From Massilia soli (lineage in GTDB: Bacteria > Pseudomonadota > Gammaproteobacteria > Burkholderiales > Burkholderiaceae_D): a DNA stretch of 64,000 nt. Below, one piece after another: positions 1 through 9,215 of the stretch (position 1 is the first letter of the stretch; every line of letters begins with the position of its first letter). The position numbers and the translations under genes were made by a program. The notes beneath the pieces were generated by a model, which did no database searches, was not told the DNA's origin, and was given only the letters and a program-made list of their open reading frames with translations. Where the stretch lies: the NCBI RefSeq assembly GCF_016809835.1, contig NZ_JAFBIL020000002.1:186001-250000 (forward strand). The letters are read 5' to 3'.

Positions 1-439
1 GGTGTGCGTACGGCCCGTCCTGGCCGAAGCCGGTCACCGAGCAGTAGACGATGTCCGGATTGACTTCCTTCAGGCTGTCGTAATCGAGGCCGTAACGTTT
101 CAGCTGGCCGACCTTGTAGTTCTCCAGTACGACGTCGGCGTCGCGCGCCAGTTCGCGCAGGATCGCCTGGCCCTCGCTGCTGGCGATGTCGACGGTCACG
201 GATCGCTTGCCGCGGTTGGCGGCGAGGTAGTACGCCGCTTCGGTTGTGTTGTTGCCGTCGGCATCTTTCGCGTACGGCGGGCCCCAGGCGCGGGTGTCGT
301 CGCCGACGCCGGGACGCTCGATCTTGATCACGTCGGCGCCGAGGTCGGCCAGGTTCTGCGAGCACCACGGGCCGGCCAGTACGCGCGACAAATCAAGCAC
401 GCGGATATGGTCCAGCGCCTTCGGGGTTTCTTGTGTCAT
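1..439 (-). CDS. CaiB/BaiF family CoA-transferase, C-terminally truncated by window edge
   Basis: Family III CoA-transferase, which moves CoA between an acyl-CoA and a free acid. The visible 146 N-terminal residues have the family signature: a start reading RVLDLSRVLAGPW, then LADLGADVIKIERP, then a GDDTRAWGPPY stretch and VLENYKVGQL. The catalytic Asp region and the C-terminal half lie outside the window. The start is the ATG at 439, with a poor ribosome binding site. The gene follows the antiporter gene on the same strand after 31 bases, so the two could be co-transcribed. The acyl substrate cannot be told from this fragment. Confidence 0.88.
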   Translation of the reverse strand, partial: MTQETPKALDHIRVLDLSRVLAGPWCSQNLADLGADVIKIERPGVGDDTRAWGPPYAKDADGNNTTEAAYYLAANRGKRSVTVDIASSEGQAILRELARDADVVLENYKVGQLKRYGLDYDSLKEVNPDIVYCSVTGFGQDGPYAH

Positions 440-470
440 AAGGTCGGGTTCTGGTTGCGATCGGGTCAGA

Positions 471-2243
471 TTATAGCTGCGATTGCGGCTGCCGCAGTTG
501 GGCATCCCGCGTCAGCGTGGCGCTGAACAGGTCGCGTTCGTCGTCGATGATGCGGTCGATGTCCTGTTCCTCGATACCGATGGTCGTCAGGACCGATGCC
601 GATAGCTGCAGGCTCGCTTCCAGCGTTTCCGGCACCACGGTCGTGGCGCCGGCCTGCTTGAGCGCCAGCGCATGGCGGGCGTCGCGCGAGCGTGCCAGCA
701 GCGGCACGTCGGGGAACTCGCGGCGGATCCCGCGCACTGCCTGCAGCGCCGCGATCGGATGGTCCATCGTCAGCACGATGGCCGGTGCCGAGCCGGCATC
801 GACGCGGCGCAGCAGTTCGGTGCGCGACGCGTCGCCAAAGAATACCGGCAAGTTGAGAGCGCGCATCTTGGCGACCAGCTTGGCATTGTTCTCGAACGCC
901 ACAAACGGAATGTTCTGTGCGGTCAGCAGTTTGCCGAGCTGCTGGCCGACCCGGCCGTATCCGGCAATGATGATGCGTTTGCGCACCTGTTCCAGCGCCA
1001 CGCCATCCTGGGCCGCGAGCAGCGTGTCTTCGTGGTGCTCCCAGCGGTCGCCGATCATGCGGCCAAGGCGCGTGAGCATCGGCGTGATGAACAGGGTCAG
1101 GCCGACCGTGAGCACCACGAGCTGGCCGAGTTCGGGCGCGACCAGGTTGCCGGCGATCGCATAGGCGATCGCGATAAAGGCAAACTCGCCGCCTTGGGCG
1201 AGCATCAGTCCGCCTTCGATCGCGCGGCCGCGACCGAGGCCGCCGAAGCGGAACAAGGCGGCCACCACGCCGGCCTTCAGCGCGACCAGGCCGAGCACGG
1301 CAGACGCCAGCCAGAGCGGATTGAGCGCAATTTGGCGAACGTCCATGCCCATGCCGACCGTCATGAAGAACAAGCCCATCAGCAAGCCCTTGAAGGGCTC
1401 GATCATCATTTCGATTTCATGTTTGAACTCGGTTTCGGCCAGCAGCAGGCCGGCGATCAGCGCGCCCAGCGCCATCGACAGGCCGGCCATCGCGGACAAG
1501 CCGGCGATGCCCAGCGTCGCCAGCAGGATCAGGGCCATGAATACATCTGGCTGGCGCTGGCGGGCGAAGGTGCGGAACAGCGGATGCAGCAGGCGGCCGC
1601 CGACCAGGTAGATCAGCGTGACGGCAATGGCGGCCTTGAGCATGGCGCCGGCGATCAGCCAGGTCGGGTCGGCGCCGGTGCTCTGGCTCATCGCGCCGAT
1701 CAGGATCAGCAGGGGCACCACGGCCAGGTCCTGCAGCATCAGCACGGAAAACCCGGCAAGGCCGAGCGGCGTCGTTGAGGTATGGCTCTCGTTCATCAGC
1801 TGCATCACCACCGCGGTGGACGACAAGGACAGCACGAAGCCGAGGATGATCGCGGTCTCGACCGGGTGGCCGAGCAGCAGCACCGCACCGCCGATCAGGG
1901 CCGCGCACAGGCCCACCTGGGCGACGCCGGCGCCAAATACCCATTTGCGTAGCGCCCAGAGGCGCGCGGCCGACAGTTCCAGCCCGATCATGAACATCAG
2001 AAATATCACGCCCAGTTCGCCAAGCAGTTTGATGCCGTCGGAATTCGGGAAGGTCAGGTAACTGAGCCAGGGGACGTCGTTGGCGAACAGGGCCAGTCCG
2101 AACGGACCGAGCAGGGCGCCGACAGCGAGGAAGCCGAGGACCTGGCTGATGCGGAATCGCTGCAGCAGTGGAATGAGGATGCCCGCAAGGGTCAGGAACA
2201 GAAGTATCTCCCGCAGGAACGGGAAGGCATGTTGCTCTTGCAC
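471..2243 (-). CDS. CPA2 family cation:proton antiporter with RCK (TrkA-N) domain
   Basis: Inner-membrane monovalent cation/proton antiporter of the KefB/KefC/YbaL type, 590 residues. The first 390 residues are about a dozen hydrophobic segments. A QD pair at 171-172 matches the conserved ion-site motif of CPA2 transporters. A cytoplasmic Rossmann nucleotide-binding domain follows, with GYGRVG at 428-433. The start is a GTG with a GAGG about nine bases upstream. Family members exchange K+ or Na+ for H+ and are gated by nucleotides. Which ion is moved, and whether glutathione adducts gate it as in KefC, is not shown, so no symbol is given. Confidence 0.9.
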   Translation of the reverse strand: MQEQHAFPFLREILLFLTLAGILIPLLQRFRISQVLGFLAVGALLGPFGLALFANDVPWLSYLTFPNSDGIKLLGELGVIFLMFMIGLELSAARLWALRKWVFGAGVAQVGLCAALIGGAVLLLGHPVETAIILGFVLSLSSTAVVMQLMNESHTSTTPLGLAGFSVLMLQDLAVVPLLILIGAMSQSTGADPTWLIAGAMLKAAIAVTLIYLVGGRLLHPLFRTFARQRQPDVFMALILLATLGIAGLSAMAGLSMALGALIAGLLLAETEFKHEIEMMIEPFKGLLMGLFFMTVGMGMDVRQIALNPLWLASAVLGLVALKAGVVAALFRFGGLGRGRAIEGGLMLAQGGEFAFIAIAYAIAGNLVAPELGQLVVLTVGLTLFITPMLTRLGRMIGDRWEHHEDTLLAAQDGVALEQVRKRIIIAGYGRVGQQLGKLLTAQNIPFVAFENNAKLVAKMRALNLPVFFGDASRTELLRRVDAGSAPAIVLTMDHPIAALQAVRGIRREFPDVPLLARSRDARHALALKQAGATTVVPETLEASLQLSASVLTTIGIEEQDIDRIIDDERDLFSATLTRDAQLRQPQSQL

Positions 2244-2361
2244 TGGGTCGGGCCTCTTGATGGTGGATCGTCGAGGGCGCGCAAAATGACGGACACCCCG
2301 ATATCTATTCTATAACGTCGACCGGGGGAAGAGGCTTGGAAAAAGTTCAGGGCGCAATTCG

Positions 2362-2440
2362 GCGGATGGGGCCTGCGGCCTGATCCGCCCTACGCTTCGC
2401 CACGGGCGGCAGGGCGGATAAGCACGCAGTGCGCATCCGC
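2362..2440. repeat. Tandem REP-like hairpins
   Basis: Two imperfect palindromes of the same family lie between the antiporter and glycosidase genes. The first pairs GGCGGAT (2362-2368) with ATCCGCC (2384-2390) around a GGCC/GGCC inner stem. The second pairs GCGGAT (2414-2419) with ATCCGC (2435-2440) around GCAC/GTGC. The arrangement resembles REP pairs of other Proteobacteria. The stretch 2244-2471 holds no gene. Confidence 0.6.
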
Positions 2441-2471
2441 GTGCATCACGTCGACGCCGAATGGCTGGGAT

Positions 2472-4724
2472 TTACCTGGCCACCGGCGCCGGATAACACG
2501 CCACCTCATCCTGCATCGGCTCGCCGCGCTGCATCAGGAACCTGCCCAGCGCATCATCGAGCGTCGGCAGCAGCATCGCTCGTTCGCTATGCAGCGCCGT
2601 GTACAGCGGCCGCGGCGCCGCATAGGCAATCATTGACCCCGGCTGCGCTTCGAGCCGGCCCGCATCCACGCCGGCCAGTCCGGCCGCCTTGTTGGCCAGC
2701 TCCACCCAGCTGATCGGATGGCCGTTGGTCAGGTGCCACACGCCACATTCGCGGTCGATCATCAAGTCCAGGCAGGTGTTGACCAGGTCCGGCACATAGG
2801 TCGGCGAGACCACGATGTCGCTGGCCGCCTTGAAGGCCGCGCCGCCGCCCAGTGCATGCAACGCCTGGTTGACGAAATTGTGCTGGTCCCACGGTCCGAA
2901 GAACGAACTGGTGCGTACGACCAGCGCGCCCGGATGCCGTTCCAGCACCGAGGTTTCAGCCTGCACCTTGCTCTTGCCATAGATATTGATCGGCGACACC
3001 CGGTCACTCTCGACATACGGGTCATTCTGGCGCCCGTCGAACACCAGGTCGCTGGAGAAGGTGGTCAGGTGTACGCCGTGGCGTGCGCATGACGCCGCCA
3101 GCACCGCGGGGCCATGGGCATTTTCGCGGAAGCAGCGTTCGATATCGGTCTCGGCATCGTCGACCCGCACATAGCCCGACGCATTGACCACCGCCCATGG
3201 CTTGTAGCGGTCCATCGCGCGCTCGACCGAATCAGGGTCGGCAATGTCCATGTCGTGGCGGCCAAGCAGCTGGTAGGCCAGGCTGCGCTCGCGGCACAGC
3301 CGTGCGAACGCGCGCCCCAGCGTGCCGGTCGCGCCGGTGATCAGGATAGGGCGCACCTGTTTGCCTACCAGGCGATGGCCATCGGCGGAGATCGAGGTCA
3401 GCGCCAGCGGCGTGGCGACCGGCTGGCACACGAAGCGCTCGGTGCGGCGCCACCATCCCTGGCCGCGCAATACCGGGTGCGACAGCGGCGTACCGTCGGC
3501 CAGCTCGCGCATCATGTGCGCCAGGGCGGTTGGACGCGGCTCGGGCGAGCGCACATCGAACGGCCCCGATTCGTAATAGCCGTGGTTGCGTGTGACGAGA
3601 CTGTTCCAGTCGAACGAGCCGAGCAGCGCCCAGACCGTGATCGCGCGGATATCCACGCCGTTGAGCTGGGCCTGCTTGCCGGCTTCCCAGATTTCGAGCA
3701 GCCAGCGCAGCTGGTCTTCGCGGTTGGCGTCGATGTGCGCCTCGGTGACGGCCAGCGGAATCTGATAGCGGTCCCATGCTTCTTGCAGGAGCGGGCCGAT
3801 GCCGGCCGTTGGCGTTGCCAGCACGCGTGCGCACTCGATATCCGCGCAGGGCACGCCAGCGATGTTGCCGCGGTGGTGCTCCGGGTAGCGCTCGGGCCGG
3901 TGATCGAGCCAGCGCTCGCTGGTAACGTAATAATTGACGCCGATGATGTCGGGAGGGCAGGGATGATCGCGGAACCAGAGAATCTCGGTCTCCGGGATGC
4001 CGCTGTCGATCAGGTAGTTCCATAAGGCGTGGTCCGGGCCAACCATGCCGCACAGCAGGTCCCAGCCCAGCCAGCGCCGTTCGTTGTAGAACGCGGCGGC
4101 GTCGGCCATCTCGCGGGTGCTGTAGGTTTTTCCGAGGTCATCGGTCTGCACCAGCTTGGCGTCCGGATTGTGCTTGCGAATCTCCTGCATCGACAGCACC
4201 ACGCCGCGGCACTGGATCAGCAAGGCTTTCAGGAACGTCAGGTCGTCGCGGCCGTGGGGATACCAGAGGCCATACAGGCCGGAGAAGCGCGCGGTGGTGA
4301 GCGGCTCGTTGACCGGGGTGTAGTACTCGACCCACGGATAGCGCTGGGCGACGGCGCCGGCGTAGTCGGCCAGCTGCGGCGCGAAGGCCGGGTCGACCAG
4401 GCTGGTGTGGCGCGGGCCGCTGCCGTGGTGCACCAGGCCGACGATCGGGTTGATGCCGGCGTCGCGCAGCGCCGGCAGGCGCTCGTCGGGCCATTCCCAG
4501 TCGGCATCGGCGATGCCGTTGGGCGCGGTGCGTTCCCACAGGATCGGGTAGCGGATCGCGCGGATGCCGAGCGCGGCAAACTGGGCAATGTCGTCGAGCC
4601 GGTGGGCGTGGCCATTGCGGTCCATCTGGCTGTGATAATCGTCGTAGACGCGATTGACTGTGCATTCGAGGCCGCCCCACAATTGGAGCGGCGCGCTTGG
4701 TTCAAGCTTGTTAGTGTTATTCAT
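2472..4724 (-). CDS. Glycosyl hydrolase family 1-like / RmlD-like sugar-nucleotide reductase fusion
   Basis: A 750-residue two-domain protein. Residues about 12-420 look like a GH1-type (beta/alpha)8 glycosidase: TPVNEP places the likely acid/base Glu at 140 and VTEAH the likely nucleophile Glu at 328. Residues about 458-745 form an RmlD-type extended SDR domain with GATGTLG at 464-470 and YGKSK (Tyr582, Lys586), as in dTDP-4-dehydrorhamnose reductase. No signal peptide is visible, so it is probably cytoplasmic. The two activities suggest a role in sugar or glycan metabolism, but the substrate is unknown. The start is an ATG at 4724 with a weak binding site. The gene stands alone, with REP-like hairpins downstream. 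Confidence 0.85.
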   Translation of the reverse strand: MNNTNKLEPSAPLQLWGGLECTVNRVYDDYHSQMDRNGHAHRLDDIAQFAALGIRAIRYPILWERTAPNGIADADWEWPDERLPALRDAGINPIVGLVHHGSGPRHTSLVDPAFAPQLADYAGAVAQRYPWVEYYTPVNEPLTTARFSGLYGLWYPHGRDDLTFLKALLIQCRGVVLSMQEIRKHNPDAKLVQTDDLGKTYSTREMADAAAFYNERRWLGWDLLCGMVGPDHALWNYLIDSGIPETEILWFRDHPCPPDIIGVNYYVTSERWLDHRPERYPEHHRGNIAGVPCADIECARVLATPTAGIGPLLQEAWDRYQIPLAVTEAHIDANREDQLRWLLEIWEAGKQAQLNGVDIRAITVWALLGSFDWNSLVTRNHGYYESGPFDVRSPEPRPTALAHMMRELADGTPLSHPVLRGQGWWRRTERFVCQPVATPLALTSISADGHRLVGKQVRPILITGATGTLGRAFARLCRERSLAYQLLGRHDMDIADPDSVERAMDRYKPWAVVNASGYVRVDDAETDIERCFRENAHGPAVLAASCARHGVHLTTFSSDLVFDGRQNDPYVESDRVSPINIYGKSKVQAETSVLERHPGALVVRTSSFFGPWDQHNFVNQALHALGGGAAFKAASDIVVSPTYVPDLVNTCLDLMIDRECGVWHLTNGHPISWVELANKAAGLAGVDAGRLEAQPGSMIAYAAPRPLYTALHSERAMLLPTLDDALGRFLMQRGEPMQDEVACYPAPVAR

Positions 4725-4850
4725 GAATTCAGCCGGTTGGTTATTCGGAAGTTTCCGCGCGCCGCGGCGCCTTGTTTTTATTGGGAAACTTAATAATTTA
4801 GAGGCCCTTCAAAAGTCGAAAGTTCGCTTGCCGGCATTGGTGTTCTGTTC

Positions 4851-4879
4851 TTGACAGACAGCGTCTACTCTGTAACGAT
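4851..4879 (+). promoter_or_regulatory. Predicted sigma70 promoter of the trpS leader
   Basis: A consensus -35 (TTGACA) lies at 4851-4856. The -10 is weaker, best read as TAACGA at 4873-4878 with a 16-base spacer. Transcription would then start around 4885, almost at the leader ATG at 4886. That would explain why no convincing ribosome binding site precedes that ATG. Confidence 0.5.
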
Positions 4880-4885
4880 GCTGGG

Positions 4886-4930
4886 ATGAATCTATTCCGC
4901 TCACAAATTGCTATCTGGTGGCGTCGCTGA
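4886..4930 (+). CDS. trpS leader peptide with tandem Trp codons (14 aa)
   Basis: A short ORF reads MNLFRSQIAIWWRR and stops with TGA at 4928-4930. Two consecutive TGG codons (4916-4921) lie just before the stop, followed about 36 bases later by an intrinsic terminator hairpin and then trpS. This is the classical layout of a ribosome-mediated attenuator. When charged tRNA-Trp is scarce, a ribosome should stall on the Trp codons and favour readthrough into trpS. The peptide itself is expected to have no function. The ORF, codons and order are seen directly; the regulatory role is inferred. The start may be leaderless or weakly initiated. Confidence 0.65.
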   Translation: MNLFRSQIAIWWRR

Positions 4931-4966
4931 CAGCGCGCGGCCGTTCCACAGCAATGTGATGCTTTT

Positions 4967-4996
4967 AAACGCCGCCTCGATTTGGGCGGCGTTTTT
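4967..4996 (+). terminator. Attenuator terminator hairpin before trpS
   Basis: A perfect 10-bp stem (AAACGCCGCC at 4967-4976 with GGCGGCGTTT at 4985-4994) closes an 8-base loop and runs into a short T tract. It lies 38 bases before the trpS start and would stop transcription there unless disrupted. GGTGGCGT at 4917-4924, which includes the Trp codons, can also pair with 4969-4976 (one G-U), so the terminator arm has an alternative partner. A small CGCT/AGCG hairpin (4925-4935) overlaps the leader stop codon. Confidence 0.75.
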
Positions 4997-5034
4997 GTTG
5001 GCGCGGCACATCGGGGCAATCCAGAGGATTTACG

Positions 5035-6057
<1,023 letters not shown>

Positions 6058-6144
6058 CAAACAGTGTGCGACGCCATTGCGTATTAGCAACATGCATTCG
6101 ACTGATGCGCTCTTTTAGATGGTTATCTATGGCATAGTAGCGCT

Positions 6145-6345
6145 ATGAAAGCACTTAAAAGTAAGCTCGCATCCCAACTACTCGCTGACCCAATGGCTGG
6201 CAACCAGTTCCGTGAGTTTTTGGTAGGCCAAAAGGCTAACAGCTCGGTGCGCCAAGGCGCGACGGGCCAGTTTGTCGTTCGAGGCAAGAGCGGCGCCCTT
6301 CAGGTGATGGCCACCGTCGTGCCGAAGGCTGCCAAGGCAGCCTAG
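6145..6345 (+). CDS. Small hypothetical protein (66 aa)
   Basis: I do not recognise this protein. It is short and basic, with an amphipathic N-terminal half, no signal peptide and a C-terminal stretch rich in Val, Ala and Lys. It lies 11 bases upstream of a membrane-protein gene on the same strand, so the two are probably transcribed together. Its DNA is AT-richer than its neighbours, which suggests both arrived together. A start ATG is clear, but there is no strong ribosome binding site. Confidence 0.5.
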   Translation: MKALKSKLASQLLADPMAGNQFREFLVGQKANSSVRQGATGQFVVRGKSGALQVMATVVPKAAKAA

Positions 6346-6356
6346 TCCCCGAGCTA

Positions 6357-7127
6357 ATGAACGTAGCTCTCCCGGCACTGATCGTATTCATAATACTGCT
6401 TCCCGGATTTATCTTTCGTAGCGGCTTAAAACGTGCAGAGCGAACCTCAGTCGATTTTTCTCCGTTTGGACGAGCGGTAGCCGAGTCAGTTGTTTGGGCA
6501 GTGCTGATTCACCTTGCTCTGCTTTCGCTTTCTTCCGCTGTTTTTGCTCGTCAGTTTGAGCCGACGATATTGATGAACTTGCTATCGTCAGCACCCGTCA
6601 TACAAGCACAGGCGGTGCAACTTGTCGGGGCTGAGTTTGCTTCGATAGCTCGTTATATCGTCTTTGTACTGCTTTTATCCCACGCCATCCCCATTGTCGT
6701 GCGCACTGCAATTAGTCGATTCAGGTTGGACCGCGATAGCGCGGCTTTCAGTGCTATTTTCCGGTTCCACGACGCGCCTTGGTACTACTTGCTGACGGGT
6801 GCAGATTTTGCGGAGGACGAGCAGCCTGACATGGTTATCGTCTCGGCAATCGTTGAAGTAGCAAAAGAAGCCGTCCTGTACGTTGGCGTCCTTGATGACT
6901 TTTATTTCGACTCGGAAGGACAACTTGATCGCTTGATACTTCAGAAAGTGTCGAGGCGACCGCTGGCCTCCGATAAGCCTTTGGACGGGAATGGATCAGA
7001 TCGGTTTTATCCTATCGATGGCGATAACTTTGTTCTCCGCTATAGCGAGGCCATCACCCTGAATGTCCAGTATGTCAAGCTAACCGCGCTCGAACCCCAA
7101 GGCGCCTCGGTGAATGCCGGTCGGTAG
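6357..7127 (+). CDS. Membrane-anchored protein of unknown function (possibly DUF6338-like)
   Basis: A 256-residue protein with a hydrophobic N-terminal segment (about 5-22) containing LLPGF, more hydrophobic segments near 45-65 and 95-118, and a C-terminal cytoplasmic-looking half with acidic patches and RFYPIDGDNF near the end. The layout of N-terminal membrane segments plus a soluble tail resembles DUF6338 proteins, but I recognise this only loosely. Base composition is clearly lower in GC than the flanking trpS and alaS regions, pointing to horizontal acquisition. It forms a likely two-gene unit with the 66-residue gene upstream. Function is unknown. Confidence 0.7.
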   Translation: MNVALPALIVFIILLPGFIFRSGLKRAERTSVDFSPFGRAVAESVVWAVLIHLALLSLSSAVFARQFEPTILMNLLSSAPVIQAQAVQLVGAEFASIARYIVFVLLLSHAIPIVVRTAISRFRLDRDSAAFSAIFRFHDAPWYYLLTGADFAEDEQPDMVIVSAIVEVAKEAVLYVGVLDDFYFDSEGQLDRLILQKVSRRPLASDKPLDGNGSDRFYPIDGDNFVLRYSEAITLNVQYVKLTALEPQGASVNAGR

Positions 7128-7194
7128 CGGATTAGGCTGAACGAAGCATCGAGTATGCAGGGTGATTTATTGCAATTTGGTGAGCGAACTAAAT

Positions 7195-7605
7195 TTACTT
7201 GATCCGCTTCACCCGCAGTGATTGGCGCAATCCTTCAATTTCGATATACATCGCGCCCACCGCGCCACGCGCGACGGTCGCTTTCAAATCCTTGCCGGCG
7301 ATGAAGCCATTGCCGTCGTCGACAATTTGCCAGACCTGCCCATTGGCCAGCTTGATGCGCTGGTCGCTTTCCCAGCCAGTGAACGATCCCGGAATCACGC
7401 TCTGTATTGTTTCGATATCCGGCTTCACGGTCAGGCCAAACGCTTTCTCCGCCACTTCGCGCTTCTGCTCCGCGCTCGGCTTCTTCACCGCGTCGTAACA
7501 CGCCAGCCGCTGGCTATCGGCGCCGATATCGCGGCAACGGAAAAACGCCGCTTCATCGGCCAGCGCGGGTCCGGAGGCAAGCAGCAGGGCAATCAATAAT
7601 TTCAT
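7195..7605 (-). CDS. Exported hypothetical protein (136 aa)
   Basis: A secreted or periplasmic protein with a clear signal peptide (residues 1-16, cleavage after ALA). The mature part has CRDIGADSQRLACYD, the cysteine and CYD pattern seen in several small exported proteins, including some annotated near type VI secretion genes. It also has a C-terminal beta-rich segment with NGQVWQIVDDG and a basic end. No secretion genes lie nearby, so that link should not be assumed. The gene is convergent with the AT-rich pair on its 3' side. Function is unknown. Confidence 0.75.
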   Translation of the reverse strand: MKLLIALLLASGPALADEAAFFRCRDIGADSQRLACYDAVKKPSAEQKREVAEKAFGLTVKPDIETIQSVIPGSFTGWESDQRIKLANGQVWQIVDDGNGFIAGKDLKATVARGAVGAMYIEIEGLRQSLRVKRIK

Positions 7606-7720
7606 GTGGGGTTCTCAGGTGGCAGGAAGGATTGCACCGGAGTATTCCATGCGCGAGTGGCATGGTCAAGAACGCACTACCCCGCACGCGGCGGGGTAGT
7701 GTAATTCGCCGCCGCGTGAC

Positions 7721-8158
7721 TTAGTCGCGCAGGTCGGCAGGTACCTTGCCGCCATTCGCCGCAAGGCGGTTCATGACCTGGCGGTGCAGCCAGATATTCA
7801 TCGACGCCGAATCGCCGGTGTCGCCCTTGTAGTCCAGCTCTTGCGCCAGTTCCTTGCGCGACTGCAGGCTGCTGTCGAGATTCAGCAGCTTGAGCAGGTC
7901 GACAATGGAGCTGCGCCAGTTGAGCGGCTGGCCGGCCGACTGCGCCATCTTGTTGAGGATGGCTTCAACGTCGACCATTTCCATTGGCGCCGCCGGCGGA
8001 GCGGTGGCAGGGCGCGGCGCCGCTTGCGGCGAGGTCTGCTGGGCGGTTTGGGTCGGCTGCGACTGCATCGAGCCTGGCGTGGCCTGTGGCTTGGCTTGCG
8101 CCGCTGCCGGGTGCGACGAAGGGAAGATCTTGCGGAAAATATTGCTGAGGATACCCAT
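7721..8158 (-). CDS. DUF3597 family protein
   Basis: A 145-residue protein matching the DUF3597 pattern: an N-terminal MGILSNIFRKIF, a long Gln/Pro/Ala-rich linker (about 18-58), and a conserved C-terminal helical domain with DVEAILNKMA, LNWRSSIVDLLKLL and ELDYKGDTGDSASMN. The function is unknown; LysM-linked homologues suggest an envelope role. A GGAG site precedes the ATG. It lies 30 bases downstream of the DUF937-like gene on the same strand, probably in one transcript. Confidence 0.85.
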   Translation of the reverse strand: MGILSNIFRKIFPSSHPAAAQAKPQATPGSMQSQPTQTAQQTSPQAAPRPATAPPAAPMEMVDVEAILNKMAQSAGQPLNWRSSIVDLLKLLNLDSSLQSRKELAQELDYKGDTGDSASMNIWLHRQVMNRLAANGGKVPADLRD

Positions 8159-8188
8159 GATGTTTTATCTCCTGATGGTTAAAGTTGT

Positions 8189-8710
8189 TTAACGACGCAT
8201 GCCCTGTGCAACCTGGCCCAGTACGATGGCGAGCGCGGCGCCGCCGATGGCTTTCACCAGCATCGGGTTGTCCGCGTAAAAGTCGCCCATGCGGTCGACG
8301 ATGCCCGGATTTTCCGTCTCCGCCTTGGCCGCGATTTCCTGCACCTGTTCGGGCGTCATCTGCGCCGCCTGCTCAGGGGTGACGTGCGGCTGGGTGTTGT
8401 TGTTGCCGCCGCCGAAGATGTTGCCGAGCGCGCCGCCGGCAATCGAACTCAGCAAGCCAGGGCCGAGGCCGCTGATCAGCTGGTTGAGCATGCCTGCGCG
8501 CTGGTTGGGATCGCTCTGGCCGAACATCTGGCTGACCATCTGCGGAAACGGTGGCGTCTGGTCCGAACGCAATGCCGCGCTGACGCCTTGCGCAACCTGC
8601 ACCCGCGGCGCATTGCTGGCGACCTGGTCGAAGTCGTCCGCCGCGCGGTCGCTATTGTTCTGAGTGCCGGCCATGTACTGCTGAAGCAGATTTCCTAAAT
8701 CGAAACCCAT
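8189..8710 (-). CDS. DUF937-like Gly/Gln-rich protein
   Basis: A 173-residue protein with a Gln/Asn/Gly-rich middle (GGALGNIFGGGNNN), a helical HVTPEQAAQMTPEQVQEIA segment and a hydrophobic C-terminal segment (KAIGGAALAIVLGQVA). It resembles DUF937-type proteins of unknown function. The reading frame is open upstream to 9010, but I chose the ATG at 8710 because a GGAGG lies eight bases before it and a longer form would run into the divergent gene at 8894. It probably shares a transcript with the DUF3597 gene. Confidence 0.75.
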   Translation of the reverse strand: MGFDLGNLLQQYMAGTQNNSDRAADDFDQVASNAPRVQVAQGVSAALRSDQTPPFPQMVSQMFGQSDPNQRAGMLNQLISGLGPGLLSSIAGGALGNIFGGGNNNTQPHVTPEQAAQMTPEQVQEIAAKAETENPGIVDRMGDFYADNPMLVKAIGGAALAIVLGQVAQGMRR

Positions 8711-8893
8711 ATCGACCTCCACTGTAGGTTGGAAAGAGAACGGGCACTCGGGATCAGGTCCGTGAATGCCGACCTGCAGAGCGTAGGCTGATTCACCATG
8801 CGCCTCTGTTCGGCACTTCACCCACCAGCGGGATAATTGGACAGCGGACTCGGCAAGCCGTAAGCTCTGTATTTCCCAAAGTAAAGAGTTGTT

Positions 8894-9202
8894 ATGATCG
8901 AGCAGCCGATTCCAGTCCTTGCCGTCGTTTACGCCTGCGCCAGCCTGGTGTGCTTCGCGGCCTATGCGATCGATAAACGCGCCGCACGCACGAACCGCCG
9001 CCGCACGCACGAACAGACGCTATTGCTGCTTGGCCTGGCATGCGGTTGGCCGGGCGCCTTCCTGGCCCAGGTCATGCTGCGCCACAAGTCATCGAAGCGT
9101 GCTTTCCAGATCAAATTCTGGTGGACGGTGGTGCTCAATATCGTGCTGGTGGCAGTACTGTTCGCGGCCGGCGCGAATGTGATAACGTTACCGGGTTCCT
9201 GA
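8894..9202 (+). CDS. DUF1294 family membrane protein
   Basis: A 102-residue inner-membrane protein with three hydrophobic segments (about 6-25, 43-60 and 78-96) and the DUF1294 signature: AYAIDKRAAR, then RRTHEQTLLLLGLACGWPGA, then a KSSKRAFQIKFW motif. Some family members carry an N-terminal cold-shock domain, which this one lacks. Its function is unknown. An AGAG lies before the ATG. The glycerophosphodiesterase gene starts 13 bases downstream, so the two are likely co-transcribed. Confidence 0.88.
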   Translation: MIEQPIPVLAVVYACASLVCFAAYAIDKRAARTNRRRTHEQTLLLLGLACGWPGAFLAQVMLRHKSSKRAFQIKFWWTVVLNIVLVAVLFAAGANVITLPGS

Positions 9203-9215
9203 CACTTCATTGACT

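Noticed and set aside
8711-9010. N-terminal extension of the DUF937-like gene
   Set aside because: Runs into the divergent DUF1294 gene; the ATG at 8710 has a good GGAGG site.
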